A stretch of 64,000 bases of DNA from Rhizobium rhizoryzae (GTDB taxonomy: Bacteria; Pseudomonadota; Alphaproteobacteria; Rhizobiales; Rhizobiaceae): contig NZ_CP049249.1 of assembly GCF_011046895.1 (NCBI RefSeq), forward strand, positions 1 to 64,000. The letters are read 5' to 3'. Position 1 is the stretch's first letter, and each line of letters starts with the position of its first letter. Made by a program: the position numbers and the translations under genes. Positions 1 through 8,714 of this stretch are shown here, in pieces. Under the pieces are notes generated by a model, which searched no databases, had not been told where the DNA came from, and was given only the letters and a program-made list of their open reading frames with translations.

Positions 1-186
1 ATGGGACTGGCAGTAACATCGGACTGGATGTTCTGGCCGGAACTGCAGAACGGCGAAGTTCTCCGGGTGCTGGAGGATTGGACGCTCCCGGACATCGACC
101 TGTGGGCTGTCTTTCCAACGGGGCGGCTGGCCAGTGCAAAAGCGCGCGCCTTCGCCGATTTTGTGAAGACGATCATTGCTGGCTAG
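1..186 (+). CDS. LysR-family transcriptional regulator, C-terminal fragment (cut by window start)
   Basis: Only the last 61 residues are visible. They read as the end of a LysR effector-binding domain: the segment SDWMFWPELQNGEVLRVLED followed by an AVFP-x-GRL-x-SAKARAFADF tail is the usual last strand/helix pair of this fold (in many members: LPDW..., VLPDW, AVYP, K-RAF-DFL). The ATG at position 1 is almost certainly an internal methionine, since the N-terminal helix-turn-helix must lie upstream of the window. It converges on the chemoreceptor gene. Target genes cannot be inferred. Confidence 0.75.
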   Translation: MGLAVTSDWMFWPELQNGEVLRVLEDWTLPDIDLWAVFPTGRLASAKARAFADFVKTIIAG

Positions 187-251
187 AGCGCATATCCGAG
201 AGTGATCTACGTTGCGTCATCTGGTTACGTCAGGATGCTGGTTGAATTCTC

Positions 252-2444
252 TTAAAGAGGAGCTGCTTTGGCCGAACTTAATGCCAGCATCGTTGCAGCG
301 CTCTGAGAATTTGATCCTAAGCCATGAACGAGCTGGAAACAGGATATCAGTTCATGCAGCTTCTGGCTTTCGCCCGCCAGCCCCGCACCTGCGGCATTCA
401 TCTCCTCGACCATGGCAGCGTTTTGTTGAGTGGCCTGATCCATATGGTTGACCGCAGTGTTGACCTCCGTAAGCCCGTTTGATTGCTCATGCGCTGCCGT
501 CGCAATGGCATCCATATGGGTATTGATGGTCAGAACGAGTTGTTCGATCGCGGTCAGCCCTTGACCGGTTTCGCTGACTAGCTTCACCCCTTCAGAGACA
601 GCGGCGGTTGAGTTGGCAATTAGGCCCTTGATCTCTTTGGCTGCATTGGCGGAACGCTGTGCAAGCTCGCGTACTTCCTGGGCAACGACAGCAAAGCCCT
701 TGCCAGCCTCACCTGCACGTGCAGCTTCGACCCCCGCATTCAAGGCTAGTAGATTGGTCTGGAAGGCAATCTCGTCAATCACACCGATGATGTTGGAGAT
801 TTGACGTGAGGCCTGCTCGATGCGCTCCATCGCCGTCACCGCGTTACGTACTACAGCACCTGACCTTTCTGCTTGGTCACGTGCATCGCGGACTACAATG
901 CGCGCCTCGCCTGTACGGCGGGATGTTGACGTAACGTTGGAGGTGATCTCTTCCAGAGCCGCAGCTGTCTCTTCCAGAGAGGCTGCCTGTTGCTCAGTCC
1001 GCTTTGCAAGATTGTCAGACGCATCGGATATCTCGCGTGAGCCACCGGCAACAGTTGTGACAGTGGCGCCAACCGCCCGCAGCGTATCGCGCAACTGGGC
1101 CACTGATGCGTTGAAGTCAGAACGCAAGGTCTCGAATTGTGGTGCCAGCGGCTGCTGGATATCACAAAGTAAGTCGCCATTGGCCAACCGACGAAGGCTT
1201 CCAGCAAGCGCACTGGTGGCCTGACGGAGGCGCTCTTGCGCCTCATTCTCAGCCTGCGCCTGAAGCTCGGCGCGCTCTGCTTCCATGCGCGCGCGGTTGC
1301 CCGTGGTTTCCGCTTCAAGCTCGGCATTGCGCACGGCTGCCTGACGAAAGACCTCCACGGATTGCGCCATCGCACCAATTTCGTCATTGAGATCGGTGTA
1401 AGGGATCGTTGAGGAGGTATCGCCATCTGCGAGATTGTTCATTGAGCGGCCAATGCCACGGATCGTCGAAGAGAGGCTGCACGTAATGTAAATGCTGAGG
1501 ACCACGACACTGATTACGAAGAGCGACATGCCGCCTATTATGAGGAGCATTGACCCGTAGGCAGCGCTCATTCGGGCTTCTGCGCGTGTGATCAAAGTGG
1601 ATCCATTCTCTCTCAGAATTTCTGCGACAACATCACGCCGGTTGTTCATAGCGTTGATGAAAGGCCCCAGATCGTCAGCCCTGCCCTTAAAATTCTCTGT
1701 GCTCTCCATCGCCGTGATCAAGTCGGTAATGATCTTGCCATCGGAAGTGTTGAAGAAGCTGTCGTAGCGGCTTACAAGTTCCGGCGAGACGAATTCTCGA
1801 AACGTCGGTTCAAAGTGGCGGATCTGGGCCAACGCACTGTCAAGCCGTGCTTGTTCGGACCTGGTGAAGCTCCCATTGCGAATGAAGACCTGGCCCATTC
1901 TGTTCAGACTGAAATAGCCCTCGTTTATGCGCATTCCTGCGATAGAGCCCCGGACATCATGAGAAACGGCCATGTCGTCCGTCAGGCTGCTAGCGCGTCC
2001 AGCCACTGCCAGCGCGGCAGTAGAAATAGGTAGTGCGTAGCGAAGAGGTAGTTGAGGGTTGTTGTCTCCGGCGTCGAGCTGCTGCCGATATTCCGGCATT
2101 TTGCTGTAGGCAGTCTCCAAGTTGTCGGCCAGCTTCGACATTGCACGATCATCATATCCAAGACCGGGAAGGGCAGCGAGCCGATTTACGATCTCCTTGA
2201 ACGCGGCGTCCGTCTTGGGTCGGTTCTTCGGTCTGTCAGCTACGGGTCCCGTGGTTTCCATAGGCATGACCATTGTAAGTTCTCCCGCCGCATAGGCGAG
2301 CTTAGCCATGCCGTCCGCACGCTTTAGTTTCTCGTAGTCTTCGTAACTGGCAAACCCAATATCCGCGCCCAATCCCGCGAGAGCAGCAAGGGGAACGAGC
2401 GCCAGTGTAATAAGTGACTGCCTGAATGAAAGTTTTATGATCAT
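252..2444 (-). CDS. Methyl-accepting chemotaxis protein with NIT-like sensor domain
   Basis: Inner-membrane chemoreceptor of 730 residues that passes ligand occupancy to CheA/CheW. Membrane segments lie at about residues 9-31 and 298-321. The periplasmic region between them is all-helical and resembles the nitrate/nitrite-sensing (NIT) domain family. A HAMP domain follows at about 322-375, a second HAMP-like segment at about 408-462, then the coiled-coil signalling domain from about 470 to 700. The hairpin tip is clear at about 549-598 ([20 protein letters not shown], then EAARAGE and [10 protein letters not shown]). There is no C-terminal CheR-docking pentapeptide; the tail is Ala/Ser rich. 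It stands alone with no che genes beside it. The ligand is not known; nitrate/nitrite is only suggested by fold. Confidence 0.92.
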   Translation of the reverse strand: MIIKLSFRQSLITLALVPLAALAGLGADIGFASYEDYEKLKRADGMAKLAYAAGELTMVMPMETTGPVADRPKNRPKTDAAFKEIVNRLAALPGLGYDDRAMSKLADNLETAYSKMPEYRQQLDAGDNNPQLPLRYALPISTAALAVAGRASSLTDDMAVSHDVRGSIAGMRINEGYFSLNRMGQVFIRNGSFTRSEQARLDSALAQIRHFEPTFREFVSPELVSRYDSFFNTSDGKIITDLITAMESTENFKGRADDLGPFINAMNNRRDVVAEILRENGSTLITRAEARMSAAYGSMLLIIGGMSLFVISVVVLSIYITCSLSSTIRGIGRSMNNLADGDTSSTIPYTDLNDEIGAMAQSVEVFRQAAVRNAELEAETTGNRARMEAERAELQAQAENEAQERLRQATSALAGSLRRLANGDLLCDIQQPLAPQFETLRSDFNASVAQLRDTLRAVGATVTTVAGGSREISDASDNLAKRTEQQAASLEETAAALEEITSNVTSTSRRTGEARIVVRDARDQAERSGAVVRNAVTAMERIEQASRQISNIIGVIDEIAFQTNLLALNAGVEAARAGEAGKGFAVVAQEVRELAQRSANAAKEIKGLIANSTAAVSEGVKLVSETGQGLTAIEQLVLTINTHMDAIATAAHEQSNGLTEVNTAVNHMDQATQQNAAMVEEMNAAGAGLAGESQKLHELISCFQLVHGLGSNSQSAATMLALSSAKAAPL

Positions 2445-2749
2445 AGATGCCCTTTATCCCTCTTGTTGCAAAACTGCTGTCGCGGGCACGTTCTGGCCGA
2501 CGGAATTTCACAGAAGTGCGGCACGAATTCGCTAAAGTATTCTTTAATTCAAAATAATAATTTTACGTTAAAACATAATAGGAAATGTATAAAGTTTTAT
2601 TATCTGAAGTATAAATCTGATTCATAGAGTGTATGAATGATTTGATGGCGACTATCATGCAATTGAGCCGGATCAGCTAGACGCCAATAACTGTTGAAAT
2701 GAAAATACGAGGTCACATCTGGCCCTAGCACTTGCATCAAGGCTGCTTC
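2445..2749. other. Intergenic, AT-rich upstream region of the chemoreceptor
   Basis: No gene is supported. From about 2527 to 2650 the sequence is strikingly AT-rich (runs such as ttcaaaataataattttacg), unlike the GC-rich flanks, and lies upstream of the leftward chemoreceptor start. It probably contains that promoter, but no unambiguous -35/-10 pair was picked. Confidence 0.4.
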
Positions 2750-2977
2750 TTAAACGTCGTTTAGCGAAGAAAGCTTGTCCGCCCCCATGCAGTCGATCAG
2801 CTTTTCGGGTCCACGAGCATTGAGGCGGAGAATACGGTCGAGTAGGCTCTGGATGGAACGCTGACGAGCCAAGCCCATTTGCTGTGAACTGCCGCCACAG
2901 ATCGATGCGATCTAAAGAAGTAGCCGTGCCTGATCGGCTTCGCGTGTCCGCCGGGCCAGTCGCCGTAACATCGCCCC
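2750..2977 (-). pseudogene. Degenerate IS630-family transposase remnant
   Basis: Translated on the minus strand from about 2977 down to 2750, the DNA reads MLRRLARRTREADQARLLL, an in-frame TAG, then a stretch containing LNARGPEKLID and SSLND, ending in TAA. This follows the N-terminal helix-turn-helix part of IS630-type transposases (typically LRRLARRT..DQARRLLALA..Y.G..R, then RFNARGP.GL.D, then LND). The internal stop and absence of the catalytic DDE half show it is dead. No terminal repeats were found. Confidence 0.6.
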
Positions 2978-3274
2978 ATCAGAATCCGGACGCAATCCTA
3001 CAGCTAGCGTTAGAGACACGGATCCGGCCCGATTTGGGAAATTTGAGAGTTAGCATCAGCGAGGAATGATAAAACGCAGAGGGTCAGTGGACGGAAAGTG
3101 ATAAGTGTTGTACGTCGGGTGGCCACAGCGCGCGCCTGGGAAGACTTATTTTGCGCCTTTCAGGTCTCTAGCGTTAGGCTGTGCGCGGCAGACGCTAGCG
3201 CTTAATGATTATTGATATGTCGGTTGAATATGCAGGTGTTTAACTATCCGTCACGGGCGGTCAAGCTGACCTGA
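2978..3274. other. Intergenic region, nothing recognised
   Basis: About 300 bases between the IS630 remnant and the end of the LysR gene. Short open frames exist but none has a plausible ribosome-binding site or a recognisable product. It may be further eroded mobile-element DNA. Confidence 0.3.
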
Positions 3275-4192
3275 TTATTCTATACGATGACTTGCAACGA
3301 CTGCATCTTGCATCCAGCGGATACCGCTATCCTGTTTAAACGTAGCATGGATGTGAATCTTCACGTCAATACGTGGGATTGCGAAGGGGATAGAAAGTAA
3401 TCTGAAATCCCCGTTGGCGTTAACTTTCTGAGAAGCTGAATTTGGAAAAATAGCTGCGTACTGTGAATTTTGTATCACTTGCGGTACATTGATGTAGTGT
3501 TCCAGACGTAGTGCAACATCTCGACGCACTTCCTGCTGTGTCAGATAGGTGTCAACCATCCGATATCCGGTTGCATGAGTTGCAACCTCCACGAACGTAA
3601 GGTTCGAAAAATCGTTTTGAGTCAATTCTGCCGATTTGAACAAGTGAGATGAAGCAATGAGGCAAATGAACCAATCCTCTAGTACGAATTTACTGATGAA
3701 GTCAGGTTCGGCTAAATGAGGCATGTAACCTAAAACCAAATCAATTTGGCCGGTACGCAGCGAGGTTGCCGCAGATTGAGCATCAAGTTGTACAGACTTG
3801 ATTCGAATGGAAGGTGCATTGTGCTGCAGGTATACAAGTAACTTTGGAAGACAGTAGAATTCTGAGATATCCGACATCGCGATCGTAAAACTTCGATCTG
3901 ACGTCGCTGGGTCGAATTCCTCACTGTTAAGTACAGTCTCGGCGATGATCTTGAGCGCTCTGTTAAGCGGCTCATAGAGCCGCTGAGCCATGTCCGTAGG
4001 TTGCATTCGGTGACCAACGCGCAAAAACAGCGGGTCTGAAAAGTGCTCTCTCAAACGTTTCAGGGCATGGCTGATCGCAGGCTGCGTCAAGCCCAGCCGA
4101 TCGCCCGCCGCCGATATGCTCCGCAAGTCCCACACCGCGACAAAAACCTTCAAGAGGTTGAGATCGAGTGTATTTAAATTCATCTTGTTCAT
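3275..4192 (-). CDS. LysR-family transcriptional regulator (NodD/LeuO/NahR-like branch)
   Basis: 305-residue DNA-binding regulator. The winged helix-turn-helix covers about residues 8-68: LDLNLLKVFVAVWDLRSISA followed by AGDRLGLTQPAISHALKRLR. The effector-binding periplasmic-protein-like domain fills the rest. The N-terminus LNTLDLNLLK and the RVGHRMQPT motif after the HTH place it in the branch that includes NodD, NahR and LeuO, many members of which respond to aromatics. It is transcribed divergently from the flavin reductase that opens the aromatic island, with 77 bases between start codons, so it is the most likely regulator of that island. Known iac clusters mostly use a MarR-type IacR, so a LysR here would be a variation. 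Confidence 0.9.
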   Translation of the reverse strand: MNKMNLNTLDLNLLKVFVAVWDLRSISAAGDRLGLTQPAISHALKRLREHFSDPLFLRVGHRMQPTDMAQRLYEPLNRALKIIAETVLNSEEFDPATSDRSFTIAMSDISEFYCLPKLLVYLQHNAPSIRIKSVQLDAQSAATSLRTGQIDLVLGYMPHLAEPDFISKFVLEDWFICLIASSHLFKSAELTQNDFSNLTFVEVATHATGYRMVDTYLTQQEVRRDVALRLEHYINVPQVIQNSQYAAIFPNSASQKVNANGDFRLLSIPFAIPRIDVKIHIHATFKQDSGIRWMQDAVVASHRIE

Positions 4193-4269
4193 AGTGATAA
4201 TATGATCAATTTATTTGCTTCATGACAAGTGTTTCATAGGATCTGGCCAAACATTATGAGGATCCCGCT

Positions 4270-4872
4270 GTGAAGCATCGCTTTTTCGACTTTCAAACGC
4301 TCCCTCCCTTGGACCGCTACAAACTGCTGAGCGGTTCCGTACTGCCTCGCCCCATAGCCTTGGTGACATCCGTTGATGCAGCAGGGCACCCAAATGCTGC
4401 CCCGTTCAGTTTCTTTGGCGTTTTAAGCCATGATCCGCCAGTTATCGCATTGGGGATCGAGAACCGGCCTGACGGATCGCGAAAGGATACGGCCCGTAAC
4501 ATCGACGAGACGGGTGAATTCACGGTCCATATTCCCAATGTTGCGCTTCTGCGACAAGTCGAGATATGTGCAGCTCAGTATTCGCCTGGCGTCAACGAAC
4601 TCGATCTAGCGGACCTGCCCAGCGTGGCTGGGCAAGCAGTTGGCTGCCCCAGGATCACAACTGCACCGGTTGCACTTGAATGCAAATTGAAAACTAAGGT
4701 CGAATTGGGCTCGGCACGCCAGATCGTCATCGGTGAGGTCGTCGGACTTTTCGTCCGGGCTGATGCCGTCAACGATCGGCTCCACATCGATCCACGGATC
4801 ATTGATGCCATCGGAAGGCTCGGCGGTCCTGCCTATGCCTCCACCCGGGACCAACTAGTCACCGGCCAATAG
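4270..4872 (+). CDS. Flavin reductase-like FMN-binding protein (DIM6/NTAB type)
   Basis: 200-residue cytoplasmic flavoprotein of the flavin-reductase-like split-barrel family. The core is visible as LPRPIALVTSVDAAGHPNAAPFS-like sequence at about residues 25-48, followed by the FF-V-S-DPP-ALGI segment typical of FMN binding. GTG is the start, with GAGGA eight bases upstream. It is the first gene rightward of the LysR regulator and lies 165 bases before the flavin monooxygenase. It could supply reduced flavin to that enzyme, but a second, more standard flavin reductase lies at 12489-13013, so one of the two may act on another substrate or be a reductive enzyme in its own right. Confidence 0.82.
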   Translation: MKHRFFDFQTLPPLDRYKLLSGSVLPRPIALVTSVDAAGHPNAAPFSFFGVLSHDPPVIALGIENRPDGSRKDTARNIDETGEFTVHIPNVALLRQVEICAAQYSPGVNELDLADLPSVAGQAVGCPRITTAPVALECKLKTKVELGSARQIVIGEVVGLFVRADAVNDRLHIDPRIIDAIGRLGGPAYASTRDQLVTGQ

Positions 4873-5037
4873 GCTGGTCATTCGATGAAGCGGGATATCA
4901 CCATTCCACCCTGGGCTGCGCTAAGTTGCGTGAACGCTGTAAATGAATAGAACGAATAGACGCAATTATGAAAATGAATTTGAAGAATTTGTAGTTTCGG
5001 AGTTTGATTGTTGTCAACAAACAAGGGGAATGCACAG

Positions 5038-6243
5038 ATGAACAAGTATGTGCCAGTGACCAATCTTTCAGCTGTCCCAACTTCCGGAAATGAAGCGGAT
5101 CATGCTGGGCTGACCAGTCAGCCTGCCTTCCTGACTCTGATAGAGGTAGTCAAGAACCGTCGAGATGAGTTCAACACGCTGAGGCACATTCCTCGTGATG
5201 TCGTTAGCCTGATGAAGAGCGCGGGCATCTTTCGGGCCTGTTCACCATCCTATTTCGGTGGCAGCGCCATGGCACCTCATCATTTTCTGAAGATGGTTGA
5301 AAAGCTGGGCGAATATGATGGTTCCGCGGCCTGGGTTGCAGCATTCGGCTCGTCGAACACCTATATCGCGGCACTTCCGCTCGAGACGCAGGCCGCCATT
5401 TATGCAACTGGTCCCGACCAGGTCTATGCCGGTGGCCTCTACCCCGTTCAAAAGGCCGAACGTGTTGAGGGTGGCTGGCGCGTAACTGGTCGCTGGAAAT
5501 TCGCTTCCGGATGCATGGGCGCAGACTGGATCGGCGTCGGCATTTCTGGTCAGTTTGGCGATACTGCCAATGCACCTCCTGTCGTCAAAATGGCAGTCTG
5601 TCCTGCAGCGGAAGTTGAGATCATCGATACGTGGAATGTCGTCGGAATGCGAGCCACCGGCAGCCACGACACCCAAGTGGTGGACAAGTTTTACGCGGAT
5701 GAGTGGACATGCGATCGTGGCTCCAGAGGTATTTTCGATGAGCCGCTCTACCGCTACCCGCCCATCGCCTTGCAGGCAGCGGTCCACGCTGCGGTCAATC
5801 TGGGTCTTGCGCGTGCTGCGCTGGAAATCGCGGTCGAGATGTCCGGCGGTGCCAAGATAATGCCCGGCTCACCTGCCTTGGCAAACCGGGGCTATTTCAA
5901 GTCTGGCTTAGCCGAGGGCGAGGCAAAACTGCGGGCCGCGCGCGCATTCTTCTACGAGACAGCCGAAAGTGCGTGGGCAGAACTGCAGGACAATGCCGAG
6001 GTTTCCCTAAATCTGGCAAATCTTCTGCGGCTCAGCGCAAGTCATGCAGCGCGTGTGTCCTGTGACGTTATCTCCCACTGCTTCCGGATTGTTGGCATGG
6101 CTGCCGTGCAGGATAGCCATCGCATGCAGCATATCCTTCGCGACGCTATCGTGGTGACGCAGCATGCTTCACTGAACGATGCCACTTTGGAGAATGCAGG
6201 TGCAGTCCTGGCAGGGATAAGCCCGCCTGCTGGATATCCTTAA
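5038..6243 (+). CDS. iacA: Flavin-dependent monooxygenase of acyl-CoA dehydrogenase fold, IacA-like
   Basis: 401 residues, the usual size of the oxygenase component of two-component flavin monooxygenases (IacA, HsaA, HpaB-group-D relatives). It has the acyl-CoA-dehydrogenase fold: an N-terminal helical domain, a beta domain (GRWKFASGCMGADW at about 150-165 and a GMRATGSHD loop at about 205-213), and a C-terminal helical bundle including a HCFRIVGM segment. It needs reduced FAD/FMN from a partner reductase. ATG at 5038 is chosen because AAGGGGA lies about ten bases upstream; an upstream TTG would add ten poor residues. Its company (Rieske pair, flavin reductase, SnoaL-like protein, amidase, cat genes) matches the iac cluster, where IacA carries out the first hydroxylation of indole-3-acetate. 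Indole or another aromatic acid remains possible. Confidence 0.8.
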   Translation: MNKYVPVTNLSAVPTSGNEADHAGLTSQPAFLTLIEVVKNRRDEFNTLRHIPRDVVSLMKSAGIFRACSPSYFGGSAMAPHHFLKMVEKLGEYDGSAAWVAAFGSSNTYIAALPLETQAAIYATGPDQVYAGGLYPVQKAERVEGGWRVTGRWKFASGCMGADWIGVGISGQFGDTANAPPVVKMAVCPAAEVEIIDTWNVVGMRATGSHDTQVVDKFYADEWTCDRGSRGIFDEPLYRYPPIALQAAVHAAVNLGLARAALEIAVEMSGGAKIMPGSPALANRGYFKSGLAEGEAKLRAARAFFYETAESAWAELQDNAEVSLNLANLLRLSASHAARVSCDVISHCFRIVGMAAVQDSHRMQHILRDAIVVTQHASLNDATLENAGAVLAGISPPAGYP

Positions 6244-6259
6244 GGGAAGGCTACGGATT

Positions 6260-6778
6260 ATGAACCTCTCTCAGAGCTTTCAAGAGCGGCTCAGGATCTA
6301 CCTTCAAACAGGGGAACTGCGGGACGGTGACATACGCTATCTGATAATGCGCACGGACGCCTTGATGGGGATGTTCACAAAGTTGGAGCCGGTGGCTCGC
6401 GATGCGGCACTCCTGGCGATGGCAGAGTCGGTCGCGGAGTTCGGCGGCAAATCAGTAGATACCTATCGGGTAAGTGGTGCCGACAATAGCGCCGAGCTAA
6501 TTTCCCTACTGATCCGTACCTCCGCCGAGCTTGGATGGGGCGCATGGACTTTCACGGAAGAATGCGACGGCGAAGTTCAGGTTTTAGTACGAAACAGCCC
6601 GTTTGCTTGTTCGGTCGAGAATGTCGGGACTGCAGTCTGTGCTCCGATTGTAGGCATCCTGACTGCGATCGCTCCAGTTCTGCTGGGACAAGGTGCAAGT
6701 GCAGCAGAAACGCAGTGTCATCAGGGCAGGGGAGGTTGCTGTCATTTCCGCATCAGCGCTGCGTCCAGCAAAAGGTGA
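6260..6778 (+). CDS. V4R (4-vinyl reductase) domain protein
   Basis: 172 residues, starting 16 bases after the monooxygenase and so probably in its operon. The C-terminal two thirds fit the V4R domain: GWGAWTFTEE at about 91-100, a VRNSPFACSVE segment, an APIVGILTAI helix and a final Cys-rich turn with CHQGRGGCCHF. V4R domains bind small hydrophobic or aromatic molecules and occur in phenol-responsive regulators, BchJ and methanogen proteins, often with Cys that can bind zinc. Here the domain stands alone without a DNA-binding or output domain. It may be a ligand chaperone, a sensor subunit or an accessory to the oxygenase. V4R is not part of the standard iac gene list as I recall it. Confidence 0.75.
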   Translation: MNLSQSFQERLRIYLQTGELRDGDIRYLIMRTDALMGMFTKLEPVARDAALLAMAESVAEFGGKSVDTYRVSGADNSAELISLLIRTSAELGWGAWTFTEECDGEVQVLVRNSPFACSVENVGTAVCAPIVGILTAIAPVLLGQGASAAETQCHQGRGGCCHFRISAASSKR

Positions 6779-6968
6779 ACTGACGCCGAAGGACGGAATG
6801 TTTGCCTGACGCACGGCACTCAAGAACAACTGTCTTCAGCCGGTCAGGTATTTGCGCGGGAGCGCAATGCAATTACAAAAAAGGTGAAGGTGAGACATTG
6901 TCTTTCTGGAGCCCAAAAATAAAAAAATACGAATAGCAAGAAACAAACAATAAAGATGGGAACTGATC

Positions 6969-7916
6969 ATGATAGACCTGCCTCTCAATCGTCGCCGATT
7001 CCTCGGCGTGTCTGCTGGTGCATTCGCCGCAGCATCGCTTGGCAATGTTGCACTCGGTGCTCCTTCGCCCATTCGCATCGGTGTCGGCTCTGACCCTGTT
7101 TTTGCTGCCTTTTATCTTGCTGACCAAGAAGGTCTGTTCAAGGCGGAAAACGTTGATGTTTCGGTCCAGTTGTACACAGACGGGGGCGAAGCGATGAATG
7201 CGCTTGTCGCGCAGCAGGTCGATGTCAGCGTTGCCTCAGAGCCATCCAGCCTCATCCGGCTCGCCCGTGCACCATTGCGCCCGCTCGCAATCAGCTATCA
7301 GTCTGGACGTTACGTCAAGCTGGTCCTTGGAAAGGGTGTAGTGGCTCCGAAGGACATCAAGCGTTTTGGCGTCGTCAAGGGCACCATCTCAGAATACTGC
7401 GCAGGTCTTTCACTGCCGGTAATCGGTCTCGATCCATCGAAAGTAAGCTTCATTCCATCCGGACCCCCAGAGCTGCCCGCTCTCCTGGCGCGAGGCGACA
7501 TCGACGCATACTTCTGCTGGGAGCCTTGGGCGACCAATGGCCTCGCACAAGGTGGCCGCATCGCAATGACCAGTGGCGAGGTCGGTTATCGTGATACCTT
7601 ATGGGTCACCGCGACAGCCGCGGCTTTGGAATCCAATCCTCAAGGTCTACAAGGCATGCTTCGCGCGATTGCCAAAGCGAGCAAAGTCATCACGGATGAC
7701 CCCAAACGTGCAGCAATTGCAGTCAAGAAGGCCACTCGTCTTCCTGAAGAATCCACCCTGAAGCTCTTGCAACAGATGACCCTCACCGTTCGTGACTTTG
7801 AGGAGGAAGACTACAAGAGTTACGACAAGATCGCGCAATTCCTGGCTGACAACAATGTCACCAAGGGCATCATCCCATATCGTACGATGCTTCAGCCCGG
7901 CTTTTACAAGGGTTGA
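6969..7916 (+). CDS. ABC transporter substrate-binding protein, NMT1/THI5 (SsuA/TauA) type, Tat-exported
   Basis: 315 residues. The N-terminus NRRRFLGVSAGAFAAASLGN has a twin-arginine motif and Ala-rich core ending near GAPSP, so export by Tat to the periplasm is likely. The mature part has the family layout: IRIGVGSDPVFAAFYLADQE, LVAQQVDVSVASEPS, and the FCWEPWATN hinge motif. Members bind sulfonates, nitrate, pyrimidine precursors and aromatic acids such as phthalate. It is followed at once by the ATPase and permease of the same importer and sits inside the catabolic island, so the natural reading is uptake of the aromatic/indolic growth substrate. The 190-base gap before it is A-rich and may hold a promoter. 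Confidence 0.88.
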   Translation: MIDLPLNRRRFLGVSAGAFAAASLGNVALGAPSPIRIGVGSDPVFAAFYLADQEGLFKAENVDVSVQLYTDGGEAMNALVAQQVDVSVASEPSSLIRLARAPLRPLAISYQSGRYVKLVLGKGVVAPKDIKRFGVVKGTISEYCAGLSLPVIGLDPSKVSFIPSGPPELPALLARGDIDAYFCWEPWATNGLAQGGRIAMTSGEVGYRDTLWVTATAAALESNPQGLQGMLRAIAKASKVITDDPKRAAIAVKKATRLPEESTLKLLQQMTLTVRDFEEEDYKSYDKIAQFLADNNVTKGIIPYRTMLQPGFYKG

Positions 7917-7920
7917 TGTC

Positions 7921-8712
7921 ATGGCGCACGGAGCTTCAATTTCATTGGCGCATGCAGGGATATCCTTTGGCGATGCGCATATCGTTTCTAACTTCAATCT
8001 AACGATTAAACCTGGTGAATTCATCTGCCTGCTTGGCCCAAGTGGCTGCGGAAAGTCCACCCTACTGAACGCGATTGCCGGCTTCCTGCCGGCGTCGGGA
8101 ACAATTGAAGTAGATGGGCGCGCCGTGAACGGTCCAGGTGTCGACCGGGGGGTTGTATTTCAATCCTCCGAAGTTCTCTTTCCGTGGCTGAATATCCGAG
8201 AAAATGTCGAATATGGATTGCGGCTGAAGCGAGTTCCATCTGCCGAAAGGCGGACAAAGGCCGAGTATTTCCTGGGGCTCGTGGGGCTGTCGCATGTGTC
8301 GGAGCGTTTTCCGGCCCAGCTTTCGGGTGGTATGCGCCAGCGCGCCCAGATCGCGCGCGTTCTGATTAATGAACCTTCGGTCGTGCTGATGGACGAGCCG
8401 TTCGGAGCACTCGATGCTCAGACGCGAGAGGTATTGCAGGAGGAACTTGACCGTATCTGGCGTGCGACGGGGTGCACCATTATCTTCGTGACACACGACA
8501 TCTGGGAATCCCTTTTGCTTGCTGATCGGGTCGTGGTGATGACGGCTGGTCCCCATGCATCCATCAAGACGATCGAGGCGATCGACCTGCCGCGTCCACG
8601 CGACCAGGGCAGTCCGGAATGTCTCGATCTCTTCAGGCGGCTGCGAGATGATATTGGCGCAGAAGTAAAACAGGCGCTGCGTCAGCAGGGTCTCAGCAGG
8701 CAGGAGGTTTAA
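7921..8712 (+). CDS. ABC transporter ATP-binding protein (SsuB/TauB type)
   Basis: 263-residue ATPase of the importer encoded by its neighbours. Walker A is GPSGCGKST at residues 39-47, the signature is [15 protein letters not shown], Walker B is VVLMDEPFGALD, and the switch His follows in FVTHDIWES. ATG at 7921 lies five bases after the binding-protein stop; the open frame extends upstream inside that gene, but the extension is not ABC sequence. The WESLLLADR segment after the switch is typical of the nitrate/taurine/sulfonate subfamily. Works with the permease beginning three bases after its stop. Confidence 0.93.
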   Translation: MAHGASISLAHAGISFGDAHIVSNFNLTIKPGEFICLLGPSGCGKSTLLNAIAGFLPASGTIEVDGRAVNGPGVDRGVVFQSSEVLFPWLNIRENVEYGLRLKRVPSAERRTKAEYFLGLVGLSHVSERFPAQLSGGMRQRAQIARVLINEPSVVLMDEPFGALDAQTREVLQEELDRIWRATGCTIIFVTHDIWESLLLADRVVVMTAGPHASIKTIEAIDLPRPRDQGSPECLDLFRRLRDDIGAEVKQALRQQGLSRQEV

Positions 8713-8714
8713 TC

